Source: Candidatus Fimivivens faecavium (GTDB taxonomy: Bacteria; Bacillota; Clostridia; Oscillospirales; Ruminococcaceae). From it: 64,000 bases of DNA. The stretch is taken from positions 1 through 64,000 of the forward strand of contig DVKH01000042.1 in the NCBI GenBank assembly GCA_018716105.1, in the 5' to 3' direction. A program made the position numbers and the translations under genes. Below are positions 41,871 through 51,771 of this stretch, in pieces (the first letter of the stretch is position 1; each line of letters starts with the position of its first letter). Below the pieces are notes generated by a model that was not told the DNA's origin, ran no database searches, and saw nothing but the letters and a program-made list of their open reading frames with translations.

Positions 41871-42407
41871 TTATTTCATTGCCTTTGATAGCCTTTGGAA
41901 ATACGGCATCACCAGCCGCAGGGTCAACCCTGTGAGGACCCCCATGCCAACGCCCGCAAGAATCATCACAGGGAGATAATAAAGCGCCGCAGCCGACCGG
42001 AGCAGAACGCTCGCGGCCAGCAGTTGTCCGACGTTGTGCGAGATCGCACCGACAATGCTGACCAGAGGGACCTGCTCCCGCATCTGCTTCGACAACAGCA
42101 GAAGGCGCATCACCAAAACAGACAGCAGCCCGCCCGCAAGGCTCATCGAAGCTCCGGCAGGGCCGCGCAGCAACAAGACAAAGCAGGACTTGAGCGCCGC
42201 GACGGTAAACGCGGACCGCGCCCCCAGAAAAAACAGGCAGTACATCGTCACAATGTTCGAAAGGCCCAGTTTCACGCCCGGCGGGAGCATCGGAAGGGCG
42301 GGGATCATCGACTCCAAAAGCGAGAGCGCCATCGCGAGGGCGAACATCAGCCCCAGAAACGCAACGCTTCTCGCAGCGGTATCGTCCCGCTTGTTTTGTC
42401 CGGCCAA
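41871..42407 (-). CDS. Gx transporter family membrane protein
   Basis: 178 residues from a TTG at 42407 preceded by GGAGGGG; upstream in-frame codons lack a site. Five or six helices include the family's ALLESMIPALPMLPPGVKLGLSN-type region (given in part) and a Gly-rich C-terminal segment. The family was first named heptaprenyl diphosphate synthase component I, but it is a membrane protein of unknown substrate, regularly found between apbE and rnf genes. Its role in the complex is unproven. Confidence 0.85.
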   Translation of the reverse strand: MAGQNKRDDTAARSVAFLGLMFALAMALSLLESMIPALPMLPPGVKLGLSNIVTMYCLFFLGARSAFTVAALKSCFVLLLRGPAGASMSLAGGLLSVLVMRLLLLSKQMREQVPLVSIVGAISHNVGQLLAASVLLRSAAALYYLPVMILAGVGMGVLTGLTLRLVMPYFQRLSKAMK

Positions 42408-42445
42408 GTTTTCCCCTCCGTTTCGGCCTTCCCGCTGTTTCAAGA

Positions 42446-43546
42446 TTACAGGCCGTTAAAATGATAACCGCCGCCGGCAGGCGTCAGCCTCGGCCGGACG
42501 CCGGGCGAGGTCACCACATTCTGATCCCGATCCACTGCAATCACCCAATATTCTTCGCTGTCCAAATACTCTATGATTTCATCTGAACCCTTCATGAACA
42601 GAATTGTGCTCATCGCGTCGGCCAGCGTCCCGTCCCTGGAGATCACCGTCACCGAGGTCAGGTCCGTGTCCGCCGGATAACCGGTAAACGGGTCGATCAC
42701 ATGGTGATACCGAACCCCGTTTTCTTCGAAATAGCGCTCATAGCCGCCGGTTGTCGCCATCGTATATCCATCCAGTTCGACCACCGCAAGGTATTCCGAC
42801 GCCGAGCCGCGCGGATCGCGGATGCCAAACAGAAAGGCGCTTCCATCCGGCTTTGCGCCGCGCACCATGAGGTTCCCTCCGATCGAAAGATACCCGGAAA
42901 CGCCATACCGCTCCGGAATTTCGGAGACAAGCCCCGCCGCCATCCCTTTCGCGATCCCGCCGAGGTCAATCGACATCCCCGCTTCTTCGAGCATCACCGT
43001 CCGGTTTTCGTCGTCGAAGCGGATCTTCCGGTAATCGACCAGCGCCTTCGCGGCTTCAATGTCCTCGCCCGCCGGCACATGCGGGTCCTGCGACGTAATC
43101 CCCCACGCAAGGGTCAGCGGCGCAACCGTGATGTCGAACTGTCCCCCTGAAAGCTCGCAGAAAGAGACTGCGCGCTTTAAAAGGCCATAGGTCCCTTCCG
43201 AGACCGCAACCGGTTCCTTCCCCGCCGCGCGGTTGATCTTGGAGACCTCGCTCTCTTCGAGATAGAGCGAGAGCTGCTGCTCCAGCTCCCCAAGCCGCGC
43301 GGTGATCTCGTCGAGGCATGTCCTCGCGTTTTCGCCGTACCATTTCTGCTCCACAAAGGTATTCATCAGAAAGCTGACGCCGCACGCCGGTTCGCTTGAA
43401 GAAATCGACGCGGGGCTTGTCCACGAAAGCGCGGGCGCGGGCGGCTGCCTTTCCCGGCAGCCCGCCAGCAGGAGCGTCCCCGCCAGCAGGAGCGCCAATC
43501 CCGTTTTGCGTTTGTTTCGGTTTTTTCCCGGCGCAGCTCGCCTCAT
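42446..43546 (-). CDS. apbE: FAD:protein FMN transferase (lipoprotein)
   Basis: 366 residues. A lipoprotein signal (basic start, hydrophobic core, LLAGC lipobox near residue 30) anchors it outside the membrane. The ApbE domain includes SIDLGGIAKG and the HHVIDPFTGYP motif with FAD-binding and metal residues. It transfers FMN onto Thr of RnfG and RnfD, so its place ahead of rnfCDGEAB is functional. The ATG at 43546 follows GGAGGGG. Confidence 0.93.
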   Translation of the reverse strand: MRRAAPGKNRNKRKTGLALLLAGTLLLAGCRERQPPAPALSWTSPASISSSEPACGVSFLMNTFVEQKWYGENARTCLDEITARLGELEQQLSLYLEESEVSKINRAAGKEPVAVSEGTYGLLKRAVSFCELSGGQFDITVAPLTLAWGITSQDPHVPAGEDIEAAKALVDYRKIRFDDENRTVMLEEAGMSIDLGGIAKGMAAGLVSEIPERYGVSGYLSIGGNLMVRGAKPDGSAFLFGIRDPRGSASEYLAVVELDGYTMATTGGYERYFEENGVRYHHVIDPFTGYPADTDLTSVTVISRDGTLADAMSTILFMKGSDEIIEYLDSEEYWVIAVDRDQNVVTSPGVRPRLTPAGGGYHFNGL

Positions 43547-43628
43547 AAACAGTCCCCTCCGCGTTTTTAAAGCGGATTCCCCGGCAGCCCCCGCGGGATG
43601 CGGCCGCTTTCCGCCAGAAACAGCAAAT

Positions 43629-43650
43629 AACGGCGGCATTGCCGCCGTTA
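43629..43650 (-). terminator. Hairpin after the CD1247-like gene
   Basis: TAACGGCGGC and GCCGCCGTTA form a ten-base stem directly after the stop codon, with a short AT-rich end. Confidence 0.6.
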
Positions 43651-43660
43651 TCCCAAAGGA

Positions 43661-44104
43661 TTATTCCTGGTCGTCAGTCTTTTCGCCGGCGGAATCTTCT
43701 TCATCAAAAACAAATTCGAGGTTCTCCCCGCATCCCGGGCAAGCCATCTCGCCTTCGTCAATCATATCCTCGTCGAGATAGATCGTGTCGCCGCAGTTCG
43801 GACAGGTCACCTCGTAAAGATCGCCGTCAATTTCGTAATCTTCGTCGTCCTCGTCATCCTCGTCTTCGCAGCCGCACTCATCGTCCTCATAGACAATCTC
43901 TTCGAGCGCGTCGAGGTCTTCGTCGATCATATCGACCTGCTCGCCGATTTCGCCGAGCGCCTCTTGCAGATCGGAAATCTCATACGCCACATCGTCGAGA
44001 ACATCGATGATCGCGGCAAGGATTTTTCCCTCCTTGGTTTCCTTGCTCAAGTCGAGCCCCTCGGCAAGCCCCTTGAGATAAGCGACTCTCTCGGTCACGG
44101 TCAT
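43661..44104 (-). CDS. CD1247-type protein with acidic run and zinc ribbon
   Basis: 147 residues from the ATG at 44104 (GGAGGAG site). Residues 1-70 form the helical CD1247 N-terminal domain (MTVTERVAYLKGLAEGL). This is followed by a run of nearly pure Asp/Glu with two Cys, and then a zinc ribbon (CPNCG and CPGCG). The family is common in Clostridia and has no assigned function; association with nucleic acid or ribosomes has been guessed only from the domains. Confidence 0.85.
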   Translation of the reverse strand: MTVTERVAYLKGLAEGLDLSKETKEGKILAAIIDVLDDVAYEISDLQEALGEIGEQVDMIDEDLDALEEIVYEDDECGCEDEDDEDDEDYEIDGDLYEVTCPNCGDTIYLDEDMIDEGEMACPGCGENLEFVFDEEDSAGEKTDDQE

Positions 44105-44188
44105 AGCTTTCTCCTCCTTCATTCCGGACAAAAGTCCGACTGCTTCTCATCTTGTCTGCTTTATGGTCAAATCCCGTTGAAACGGGGA

Positions 44189-44746
44189 TTACGCGCGCTC
44201 GAGGTATTCGCCCGTTCTGGTATCGACGCGGATCATGTCGCCTTCGTTGATGAAGAGCGGCACCTTGATCTCCGCTCCGGTTTCCAGCGTCGCAGGCTTG
44301 GTCGCGTTGGTCGCGGTGTCGCCCTTGAAGCCCGGATCGGTCTTGGTGACCTGGAGTTCGAGGAAGAGCGGCGGTTCGACGCCGAATACCACGCCTTTAT
44401 AGGAAAGGACCTTTACATCGGTGTTCTCCTTGACGAATTTGAAGTTGTCGCCAAGCTTGTCTTTGTTGATCGGCATATTCTCATAAGTTTCGTTGTCCAT
44501 GAAATAGTAGAGATCGCCGTCGCTGTAAAGGTACTGCATCTCTTTGCGCTCAATATAAGCGGTCGGGAACTTTTCGGTCGGGTTGAAGGTCCGCTCCACC
44601 ACCGCGCCCGAGATAACGTTGCGGATTTTTGTGCGCACAAACGCGGCGCCCTTTCCGGGTTTCACATGCTGGAATTCGATGATCTGATAAACGTTGCCGT
44701 CCATATCGAACGTAACGCCATTTCTGAAATCGCCTGCTGTTACCAT
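44189..44746 (-). CDS. efp: Translation elongation factor P
   Basis: 185 residues from the ATG at 44746. Domain I carries the conserved loop [10 protein letters not shown] with the Lys (residue near 32) that stimulates peptide-bond formation at polyproline stretches. Domains II and III are complete, ending in [20 protein letters not shown]. The window contains a strongly polyproline protein (8048-8521). A clear promoter lies at 44786-44814. Confidence 0.95.
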   Translation of the reverse strand: MVTAGDFRNGVTFDMDGNVYQIIEFQHVKPGKGAAFVRTKIRNVISGAVVERTFNPTEKFPTAYIERKEMQYLYSDGDLYYFMDNETYENMPINKDKLGDNFKFVKENTDVKVLSYKGVVFGVEPPLFLELQVTKTDPGFKGDTATNATKPATLETGAEIKVPLFINEGDMIRVDTRTGEYLERA

Positions 44747-44785
44747 GATTGACCCTCCTAAAGAAGCTAAAATACATTCAATTAA

Positions 44786-44814
44786 TATTACCGTAAAATC
44801 CGCATGGTTGCAAG
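44786..44814 (-). promoter_or_regulatory. Sigma-A promoter of efp
   Basis: TTGCAA (44809-44814), 17 bases, TAATAT (44786-44791) on the minus strand, with a leader of about 33 bases. Confidence 0.65.
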
Positions 44815-44883
44815 GGGGTTGCTGAAAAAGGTTCAAACTTTCGCGGGAAATCAACAAATCCCGCCGCCGCGGCGCCCCGGGTT

Positions 44884-45954
44884 TCAGAGTTCAATCAGTT
44901 CCTTCGGGCTTTTTGCAAGGTTTTCAAACCCGTCTTTTGTGATCACGACAACGTCTTCAATCCGGCAGCCGAACTTTCCCTCGAGGTAAACCCCCGGTTC
45001 GACGCTCAGAACCATCCCCGGCTCGAGAAGCGTCCCGTCCCCCGGCGAAAAACGCGGCTCTTCGTGGATCTCGAGGCCGAGCGAGTGCCCAAGCCCGTGC
45101 CCGAAGCAGCCTTCATATCCGGCTGAACCGATCAGCCCCCGCGCCGCGCGGTCGACGTCGGAACAGCGCGCCCCGGGCCGGATGATCTCCATCGCCGCCT
45201 TCTGCGCGGCGAGCACCGTCTCATAAACCCTTTTCATCCCCTGCGTCACCTTCCCGGCCGCAACCGTCCGGGTCATGTCGGAGCAGTATCCGTCGTAGAG
45301 CGTTCCAAAATCCATCGTGATAAAATCGCCCGGCTGAACCTTCCGCTCGCCCGGCATGCCGTGCGGCATCGCGGTATTCGGGCCGGAGACCGCGATGGTG
45401 TCGAACGACGCGCCCTCCCCGCCGTACCGGCGGCAGCGGCTGTCGAGTTCGAGGGCGATTTCCCTCTCGCTGATTCCCGGGCGGATGATGTCAAGGATGT
45501 CCGCAAACGCATGGTCCGCGATTTCCTGCGCCGTGCGGAGCTTTTCAATTTCCCCGGGGCTTTTGTAAATCCGCTGGCTGCGGACCAGCTCGCTGAACGC
45601 GCCGGTGAACTGAAGCTCGCACCCGGGCAGAAGGGTCTGATACCGCAAAAATTCCCCGATGGTCATATACTCCGCTTCCACCGCGATGGTTTTTACCCCG
45701 TGCCGCTTTGCGAGGCCGGAAAGCTGTTCCCCGAGCTTTTCCTGCAAAAGCACCTCCGCCCCGCGGACCCCGCGGCGCGCCGCCTCGATATACCGGAAAT
45801 CGATGATGAAATACGCCGCGTCCCGCGTCAGGAACAAAAGCCCCGCCGTGGATTTCATCCCCGTATAGTATCTGCGGTTTACCCCCGATGTAATCAGCGC
45901 CGCGTCGGTTCCTTCCGGCAGCTTTTCGGCCAGCCGCCTGATCCTGTCTTCCAT
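44884..45954 (-). CDS. Xaa-Pro aminopeptidase-type M24 peptidase
   Basis: 356 residues from the ATG at 45954, placed after AGGGGGAGA. An N-terminal creatinase-like domain is followed by the pita-bread fold with all five metal ligands: [18 protein letters not shown] (two Asp), [14 protein letters not shown] (His), and the two Glu in EIHEEPRF and [17 protein letters not shown]. It removes N-terminal residues before Pro. It is adjacent to efp, an arrangement frequent in Firmicutes. Confidence 0.9.
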   Translation of the reverse strand: MEDRIRRLAEKLPEGTDAALITSGVNRRYYTGMKSTAGLLFLTRDAAYFIIDFRYIEAARRGVRGAEVLLQEKLGEQLSGLAKRHGVKTIAVEAEYMTIGEFLRYQTLLPGCELQFTGAFSELVRSQRIYKSPGEIEKLRTAQEIADHAFADILDIIRPGISEREIALELDSRCRRYGGEGASFDTIAVSGPNTAMPHGMPGERKVQPGDFITMDFGTLYDGYCSDMTRTVAAGKVTQGMKRVYETVLAAQKAAMEIIRPGARCSDVDRAARGLIGSAGYEGCFGHGLGHSLGLEIHEEPRFSPGDGTLLEPGMVLSVEPGVYLEGKFGCRIEDVVVITKDGFENLAKSPKELIEL

Positions 45955-45968
45955 GCCGTCTCCCCCTG

Positions 45969-46850
45969 TCATTTTTCGCTGTCTTGGCCGCTCTTTTTCA
46001 GTTCCGCTTCATAGAGTTCCCGCATGGTCCGCGCATCCTCCGCCTGCGTCCCGGCCGATTCGCAGATGATGGTCGGGTGGCAGCCCTTTTTGACGGTCAG
46101 CTCCGCGACCGGTTCAAACTCCGGCCCATACACCGTGTCCTCGAAGGTGAGATGGACCTTCTCCCCGCCGTTTTCTGTGTACTGGATCTTCGAAAAATGC
46201 GCGTGATATTCCCGAAGGCGGGAAATCCCAAGCCGGTTTTCGATCGCCTCAAACACCGCCTCAAAGTCCGCTTTTGCCTTCAGGCCGCCGAAAGTCCGGG
46301 CGTTGAGATGCCCAAAGTCGATGCAGGGGAGCATCCGCTCGTCGATCGAGCAGAGCGAAAGCACCTCGTCCAGGGAGCCGAGCTGATTGACCTTTCCCAT
46401 CGTCTCTGGACAGATGCGCACGTCGGAATACCCTTCTGCGTCGAGCCGTTCGACTGCGCGCCGCATCGTCTCCATCGCGAGGGCCAGCGCCTCTTCCCGC
46501 GGCATCTTCGAGCAGGAGCCGGAGTGTACCACAATCCGCGTCCCGCCGAGGGCCTTTACCGCCCGCGCCGACTGAAGGATGTAGTTGATCGAGTTTTCCC
46601 GCTTCTCTTCTTCCAGGCTCGAGAGCGAGATATAATACGGCGCGTGAAGCGAGAGCTGGATGTCGTATTCCCGCGCTATCGCCCCGAACGACGCGGCCGC
46701 CTTGTTTGAAATCCGCACGCCGCGCCCACACTGGTATTCGAAGGCGTTGAGGCCAAAACCTTTTAAATACGCCGGTATCTGCTCGTTTTTTCGAAAGCCC
46801 ATCGCGGTAAAGCTGTCCGAGGTCCCCGCCGGGCCAAATCTCGTCTTCAT
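45969..46850 (-). CDS. Endonuclease IV-like TIM-barrel protein
   Basis: A 293-residue xylose-isomerase-like TIM barrel. Most zinc ligands of endonuclease IV have counterparts: SLHAPY, VVHSGS, CPETMGK, CIDFGHLN, YHAHFSK and ICESAG. The Asp-x-His loop is altered (GGEKVH). It may act on abasic sites in DNA, but divergence from classic Nfo leaves substrate and activity open. The ATG overlaps the yqeG stop by four bases. Confidence 0.82.
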   Translation of the reverse strand: MKTRFGPAGTSDSFTAMGFRKNEQIPAYLKGFGLNAFEYQCGRGVRISNKAAASFGAIAREYDIQLSLHAPYYISLSSLEEEKRENSINYILQSARAVKALGGTRIVVHSGSCSKMPREEALALAMETMRRAVERLDAEGYSDVRICPETMGKVNQLGSLDEVLSLCSIDERMLPCIDFGHLNARTFGGLKAKADFEAVFEAIENRLGISRLREYHAHFSKIQYTENGGEKVHLTFEDTVYGPEFEPVAELTVKKGCHPTIICESAGTQAEDARTMRELYEAELKKSGQDSEK

Positions 46851-47422
46851 TTTATCCCTCCTTCCGTTTTGTCCGGTCTTCTCCCGCCCAATGCCGTCAG
46901 CCGCCTTTGGTAACGTTTGAGAATCGGGGCCTCCAGCCGCCTTTTGAGGCGGAAGAAGGCGGCCGTCTCCGGCTCGATCGGCTCCACCAGGATGCTCACC
47001 GCACCCGCAAGCCTCCCCGCGAGCACATCGGTGAAAATCTGGTCGCCGATCAGCGCCGTTTCCGACGCCGAAAGCCCCATCTCCCTTGCCGCGCGCCGCA
47101 CGCCGGAGGGAAGCGGTTTTTTTCCATTCGCCGTGAAACCGAGCCCGAGCATCTCCGCAAACGGCCGGACCCTGTCAGGAGTATTGTTGGAAAGGATGAT
47201 CCGCTTTAAACCGCACGCTTCAGCCCTTTGGAGCCAGTCCATCACGCCCTCGCCCGGGACGGGGCTGTTGTGGGTGGTTAAGGTATTGTCCACATCGAGG
47301 ATGATCCCGCGCACGCCCATGAACCAAAGCGCCTGCGGGTCAAGGTCGGTAATTCTCTTCAAAAGCTGGTGCGGATAAAACAGCGGCAGGCGTCCCCGTT
47401 TTTCTTTTTTCCCATCGCGCAT
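46847..47422 (-). CDS. yqeG: YqeG-family HAD phosphatase
   Basis: 191 residues from the ATG at 47422. The catalytic HAD motif I is DVDNTL (IILDVDNTLTTHN), motif II lies in ILSNNTPDRV and motif IV in LIGDQIFTDVL. The family (HAD IIIA) is widely conserved in Firmicutes, usually in the yqeG-yqeH-aroE-yhbY-nadD cluster, which is split here. The phosphate substrate is uncertain. Confidence 0.9.
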   Translation of the reverse strand: MRDGKKEKRGRLPLFYPHQLLKRITDLDPQALWFMGVRGIILDVDNTLTTHNSPVPGEGVMDWLQRAEACGLKRIILSNNTPDRVRPFAEMLGLGFTANGKKPLPSGVRRAAREMGLSASETALIGDQIFTDVLAGRLAGAVSILVEPIEPETAAFFRLKRRLEAPILKRYQRRLTALGGRRPDKTEGGIK

Positions 47423-47473
47423 CCTTTTTCCCCCTCTGCGCGCCGGCCTCTCAAAATCCGGCTCATAGAAAAT

Positions 47474-47500
47474 GAAAAAGCGGGCGAAACGCCCGCTTTC
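47474..47500 (-). terminator. Terminator of rpsU
   Basis: GAAAAAGCGGGCG pairs with CGCCCGCTTTC, with a T-run on the minus strand, just after the rpsU stop codon. Confidence 0.8.
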
Positions 47501-47510
47501 ATTTTGAAAA

Positions 47511-47687
47511 CTACTTAAACTTTCTCTTTCTCGCCGCTTCAGACTTCTTCTTGCGCTTGACAGAGGGCTTTTCATAGTGTTCTCTTTTCCGCACTTCTTG
47601 AAGCACGCCAGCTTTGGCGCAGGAACGCTTAAATCTTCGAAGCGCGCTGTCCAAAGACTCGTTGTCTTTCACTCTGATTTCTGACAT
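47511..47687 (-). CDS. rpsU: 30S ribosomal protein S21
   Basis: 58 residues starting [20 protein letters not shown], with the basic C-terminal tail ([15 protein letters not shown]) of the family. It binds the small ribosomal subunit near the mRNA 5' end path. The ATG at 47687 is preceded by GGAGGG about nine bases upstream. It has its own promoter and terminator. Confidence 0.95.
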   Translation of the reverse strand: MSEIRVKDNESLDSALRRFKRSCAKAGVLQEVRKREHYEKPSVKRKKKSEAARKRKFK

Positions 47688-47746
47688 TTACTGATTCCCT
47701 CCTCACGCCTACGGCAGGAGTATTTCCACGCTGGGATAACAAAAGT

Positions 47747-47776
47747 ATTATACAATATCCATCAACCGGCTGTCAA
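47747..47776 (-). promoter_or_regulatory. Sigma-A promoter of rpsU
   Basis: TTGACA (47771-47776), 18 bases, TATAAT (47747-47752) on the minus strand, about 60 bases before the ATG. Confidence 0.8.
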
Positions 47777-47813
47777 GGCCCGTGGCGGATGGTTTTTTTC
47801 CTGCATCTTGCGC

Positions 47814-50219
47814 TCACTTTACAACCAGGTTGACCAATTTGTTCGGCACGAAGATTTCTTTGACTGTCAGCTTCCCGCCGACCGCGGCGGCAACCTCCGG
47901 GACCTGCCTGGCGGCGGCGACCGCCTCCTCCTTCGGGCAGTCAACCGGGATCGTCACCCGTCCGCGCAGCTTCCCGGAAACCTGCACCGCGATTTCCACG
48001 GTAGAATCCACGCACTTCGCGGGGTCATAGGCCGGCCAGGACTGTTCAAACGCCATGCCGCCGAAACCGCACCGCTCCCAGAGCTCTTCGGTGATGTGGG
48101 GGGCGAACGGATTGAGCAGCAGCAGGAATACCTTCAACTCGCCCCGCGTAATCGTCCCTGCCTCGTAAATCTCGTTGATCAGCGCCATCATCGCGGCGAT
48201 CGCCGTGTTGAACTTGAGGGTTTCAATGTCCTCGGAAACCTTTTTGACCGTCTTATGGAACGAGGGCTCGAGCGTTTCGGAAAAGCCGTCCTCCCCGTTC
48301 ACCAGTTCGGCAAGGCCCCAGGCCCGCTCAAGGAACCGCTTGCAGCCCTTGATTGAAGAAGAACTCCACGGCGCGGCCTTTTCGAAGTCCCCGACGAACA
48401 TCTCATACAGCCGGAGCGTGTCCGCGCCGTAATCGCGGATGATATCGTCGGGATTGACGACGTTTCCGCGCGATTTCGACATTTTCTCGCCGTTTTCGCC
48501 GAGGATCATGCCGTGGCTGGTGCGCTTTGCGTACGGCTCCTTCGTCGAGACGATGCCGATATCATAGAGGAACTTGTGCCAGAACCGGGAATAGAGCAGA
48601 TGGAGCGTTGTATGCTCCATGCCGCCGTTGTACCAGTCAACCGGCAGCCAGTAGTCGAGCGCCTCTTTGGAGGCGATCGCCGTGTCGCAGTCCGGATCGG
48701 TGTACCGGAGAAAATACCAGCTCGAACCCGCCCACTGCGGCATGGTGTCGGTTTCGCGCTTCGCCGGCCCTCCGCAGTTCGGGCAGGTGGTATTGACCCA
48801 CCCGCCGAGCGCCGCAAGCGGCGATTCCCCGTCGCCGGTCGGGAGGTAGGATTCCACCTCCGGCAGCCGGAGCGGAAGCTCCGATTCCGGCAGCGGGACA
48901 TAGCCGCACTTGTCACAGATCACAATCGGAATTGGCTCGCCCCAGTAGCGCTGGCGCGAGAATACCCAGTCGCGGAGCTTGTAGTTCACCTTCGGACGGC
49001 CGACGCCCTTTTCCTCGAGGTATGCGACGATCTTCTTCTTCGCCTCCTCGACGGCGAGTCCGTCGAGGATCCCGCTGTTGACCATCACACCGGTTTCGCA
49101 GCCGGTATAGGCTTCCTGTTCGACGTTCCCGCCCTTGACAACCTCGATGATCGGAAGGCCGAACTTCTTTGCAAACTCCCAGTCGCGGGTGTCGTGCCCG
49201 GGCACCGCCATGATGGCGCCGGTGCCGTAGCTCATCAGGACGTAATCGGAGATATAGATCGGGATTTCGGCGCCGTTGACGGGATTGACCGCCATGACCC
49301 CGTCGAGCCGCACGCCGGTCTTGTCCTTTGCGACCTCGCTGCGCTCGAAGTCGGACTTCTTCGCCGCCTCGGCCTGATAGGCGCGGACTTCATCCATGTT
49401 GCGGATTTGCCCCGCCCAGGTTTCGAGGTAGGGATGCTCCGGCGACATGACCATATAGGTCGCGCCGTAAAGCGTATCGGGTCGGGTCGTGTAGATCACA
49501 AGTTTCTCGCCCGCCGTCGTCTCAAACTCAACCTCCGCGCCGGTGGAACGGCCGATCCAGTTCTTCTGGCTGACCTTGACTCTCTCTATGTAGTCAACGT
49601 CGTCCAGGTCGTTGATCAGGCGCTCGGCATATTCGGTGATTTTCAGCATCCACTGGCTCTTGACCCTGCGGACAACCTCGCCGGAGCAGCGCTCGCACAC
49701 GCCGTTGACGACCTCTTCGTTCGCAAGGACCACCTTGCAGGAGGTGCACCAGTTGACGGCCATCTCCTTTTTATAGGCGAGGCCGTGTTTGAAGAGCTGA
49801 AGGAAAATCCACTGGGTCCACTTATAGTAGTTCGGGTCGGTGGTGTTCACCTCCCGGCTCCAGTCGAACGACAGCCCGAGGGATTTGAGCTGCGCCTTAA
49901 ACCGCGCGACGTTGTCGTGGGTCACCTTTTCGGGGTGGATGTGGTTTTTAATCGCGTAGTTCTCGCTCGGAAGGCCGAACGCATCCCAGCCCATCGGATA
50001 GAGGACGTTGAAGCCCTCGAGACGGCGCTTTCTCGCCACGATATCGAGCGCGGTGTAGGAGCGCGGATGCCCGACATGCAGTCCCTGTCCCGACGGATAC
50101 GGGAACTCGACCAGCGCATAGTATTTCGGCCTGGTATCGTCGTTTTTGGCGGCGAACGCATTCTTTTCGTCCCAGATTCGCTGCCATTTCCGCTCGACCG
50201 CGGCAAAATCGTATTTCAA
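47814..50219 (-). CDS. leuS: Leucyl-tRNA synthetase
   Basis: An 801-residue class I synthetase. The HIGH-type motif is HVGHP (near residue 47), followed by the CP1 editing domain, with [13 protein letters not shown]. The second signature is KMSKS (in [10 protein letters not shown]). Length and ends match the family. A TTG start at 50219 follows GGGAGGG. It charges tRNA-Leu. Its place after rsfS is common in Clostridia. Confidence 0.95.
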   Translation of the reverse strand: MKYDFAAVERKWQRIWDEKNAFAAKNDDTRPKYYALVEFPYPSGQGLHVGHPRSYTALDIVARKRRLEGFNVLYPMGWDAFGLPSENYAIKNHIHPEKVTHDNVARFKAQLKSLGLSFDWSREVNTTDPNYYKWTQWIFLQLFKHGLAYKKEMAVNWCTSCKVVLANEEVVNGVCERCSGEVVRRVKSQWMLKITEYAERLINDLDDVDYIERVKVSQKNWIGRSTGAEVEFETTAGEKLVIYTTRPDTLYGATYMVMSPEHPYLETWAGQIRNMDEVRAYQAEAAKKSDFERSEVAKDKTGVRLDGVMAVNPVNGAEIPIYISDYVLMSYGTGAIMAVPGHDTRDWEFAKKFGLPIIEVVKGGNVEQEAYTGCETGVMVNSGILDGLAVEEAKKKIVAYLEEKGVGRPKVNYKLRDWVFSRQRYWGEPIPIVICDKCGYVPLPESELPLRLPEVESYLPTGDGESPLAALGGWVNTTCPNCGGPAKRETDTMPQWAGSSWYFLRYTDPDCDTAIASKEALDYWLPVDWYNGGMEHTTLHLLYSRFWHKFLYDIGIVSTKEPYAKRTSHGMILGENGEKMSKSRGNVVNPDDIIRDYGADTLRLYEMFVGDFEKAAPWSSSSIKGCKRFLERAWGLAELVNGEDGFSETLEPSFHKTVKKVSEDIETLKFNTAIAAMMALINEIYEAGTITRGELKVFLLLLNPFAPHITEELWERCGFGGMAFEQSWPAYDPAKCVDSTVEIAVQVSGKLRGRVTIPVDCPKEEAVAAARQVPEVAAAVGGKLTVKEIFVPNKLVNLVVK

Positions 50220-50272
50220 CGAAAGACCCTCCCAAATCGGCTCAAAGCCGTCATTTCACATCTTCAAACGCC

Positions 50273-50617
50273 CTATTCCTCAAACGGAACCACCGGCGCG
50301 TCGGACCATAGCCGTTCCAGCGCGTAGAATTCCCGCGCCTCCTTCTGGAACACATGCACAATCACGTCGTAATAGTCGATCAGGATCCATGCGGCGGACT
50401 GGTAGCCCTCCACCCGTTTCGGTTCCTCTCCGGCGGCGGACATCTTCTCATCCACCTCGTCCGCCAGGGCTTTGACCTGCGTCGTCGAGTTCCCGGTTGC
50501 AACCACGAAGTAGTCGCCGATGGTGGTGAGGGTCCCAATCTGAAGGATCTTCACGTCCTCGCCCTTCTTGTTGTCAAGCAGCTTTGCGATCATTTTCGCC
50601 TTTTCAAATGCCGTCAT
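50273..50617 (-). CDS. rsfS: Ribosomal silencing factor RsfS
   Basis: A 114-residue protein of the RsfS/DUF143 family that binds L14 and keeps ribosomal subunits apart when nutrients are low. ILQIGTLTTIGDYFVVATG and GYQSAAWILIDYYDVIVHVF are the conserved parts. In Bacillus it follows yqeK directly; here an LCP gene is inserted between them. Confidence 0.93.
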   Translation of the reverse strand: MTAFEKAKMIAKLLDNKKGEDVKILQIGTLTTIGDYFVVATGNSTTQVKALADEVDEKMSAAGEEPKRVEGYQSAAWILIDYYDVIVHVFQKEAREFYALERLWSDAPVVPFEE

Positions 50618-50648
50618 ACCACGATTCCTTTCCAGTCACAGTGCCTTT

Positions 50649-51731
50649 CTATTCACCCACGACAAGCCCGCTGATCCCGTCGAACCCGTCGTCCTCATAG
50701 TCCCAGGCAAAATCATTCCAAAGGTTCTGATCCGGTTCAGGTTCCGGCTCTTCGCTTTCCGGCTCCGGCGGATAGCAGAGCCGCAGGTCCCAGATGCCGA
50801 TCGGATCGTCTTCCCGGAACAGTTCATTGACAATCGGCGCGAGCTGATTCCGGTTCGTCACAACGACCGAATACGGCCCATAGACAGCTCCGGAAACCGG
50901 CACCGTTTTCATGGTGATGTTTTCCTCCCGCACCTGCATCGCCTCGGTAAGAAGCGTATACGCCTTCCCAAGCGGGATGTCGGTGCTCACCTGGTCGTAA
51001 AATTTCGCCGCAAGGGCCAGAAGCTGGACCTTTCCGAGCTTCTTCGCCGTCTTCATCCCGGCGGACAGAAAGAGCCTCTGCGCCTCGAGGCGGCCGAGAT
51101 CGGCGTTTTCATATCCCTGCCGAAAGCGCAGAAACCACTCCGCATGCTCCCCATCGAGAACCTGTTTTCCCGGATAGAGCGTCTTGCCCGGCAGATAATC
51201 GATGGTCTGCGGAAGGTCGATTTCCACTCCCCCCGCAGCGTCCACCACCGCGCGCACCGTATCAAGCGTCACCGCGACGGTCCCGTCGATTGGGATCCGA
51301 AGCTGCTCCTCGATGATCGCCCGAATCCGTCCAAGCGGGTTTTTGTGGGAAAGCGGCCGGCAGGCTTCGTTGATCTTGCCCGTCTTGTAGCTCTCCCCCA
51401 CATAGAGGTCGCGCGGAATCTGCAGCAGATCGACCGAATGATGGGTCAGGTCGAGCTTCGCAACGATGATTACATCGGCGAGGGCGTTTGTGTTGTCCAC
51501 CCCGCAGAACAGCACCGTATAGGTGTCCGCACCGATCGGCTCAGCCTCATAAACGGTTTCGTCCCCGCCGTCCGCGGCGTTTTCCCTTCGCATGGAAAAC
51601 AGCCCGTCACGGGAATCGGATCCGTCCCCGTGTAGCGCCATCCGGGCGTATGCCGCGACCCCAGTCCCAAAGAGCAGGGCCGCGCCGATTAAAATAAAAA
51701 TTCTGGGTACTATTGATTTCAAATCCCGCAC
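50649..51731 (-). CDS. LytR-CpsA-Psr family wall-polymer ligase
   Basis: 360 residues from a GTG at 51731 placed after GGAAGGGAACCG; upstream starts would overlap the nadD-yqeK gene. One N-terminal membrane span is followed by the LCP domain with DLLQIPRDLYV (conserved Arg-Asp), GKINEACRP and the FLRFRQGYENADLGRLEAQ region with catalytic Arg. The C-terminal tail is acidic and Pro-rich. LCP proteins attach teichoic acid or capsular polymers to peptidoglycan. Confidence 0.9.
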   Translation of the reverse strand: MRDLKSIVPRIFILIGAALLFGTGVAAYARMALHGDGSDSRDGLFSMRRENAADGGDETVYEAEPIGADTYTVLFCGVDNTNALADVIIVAKLDLTHHSVDLLQIPRDLYVGESYKTGKINEACRPLSHKNPLGRIRAIIEEQLRIPIDGTVAVTLDTVRAVVDAAGGVEIDLPQTIDYLPGKTLYPGKQVLDGEHAEWFLRFRQGYENADLGRLEAQRLFLSAGMKTAKKLGKVQLLALAAKFYDQVSTDIPLGKAYTLLTEAMQVREENITMKTVPVSGAVYGPYSVVVTNRNQLAPIVNELFREDDPIGIWDLRLCYPPEPESEEPEPEPDQNLWNDFAWDYEDDGFDGISGLVVGE

Positions 51732-51771
51732 CGGTTCCCTTCCGGGAATTCGGGGCCGGGATAAAACGGGT

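Noticed and set aside
48513..50327. A 604-codon open frame opposite leuS, with similar long frames at 40527-41861, 61069-62649 and 11821-12882
   Set aside because: They are antisense to well-identified genes, rich in Arg/Gly/Pro and lack ribosome sites. High third-position GC creates such frames.
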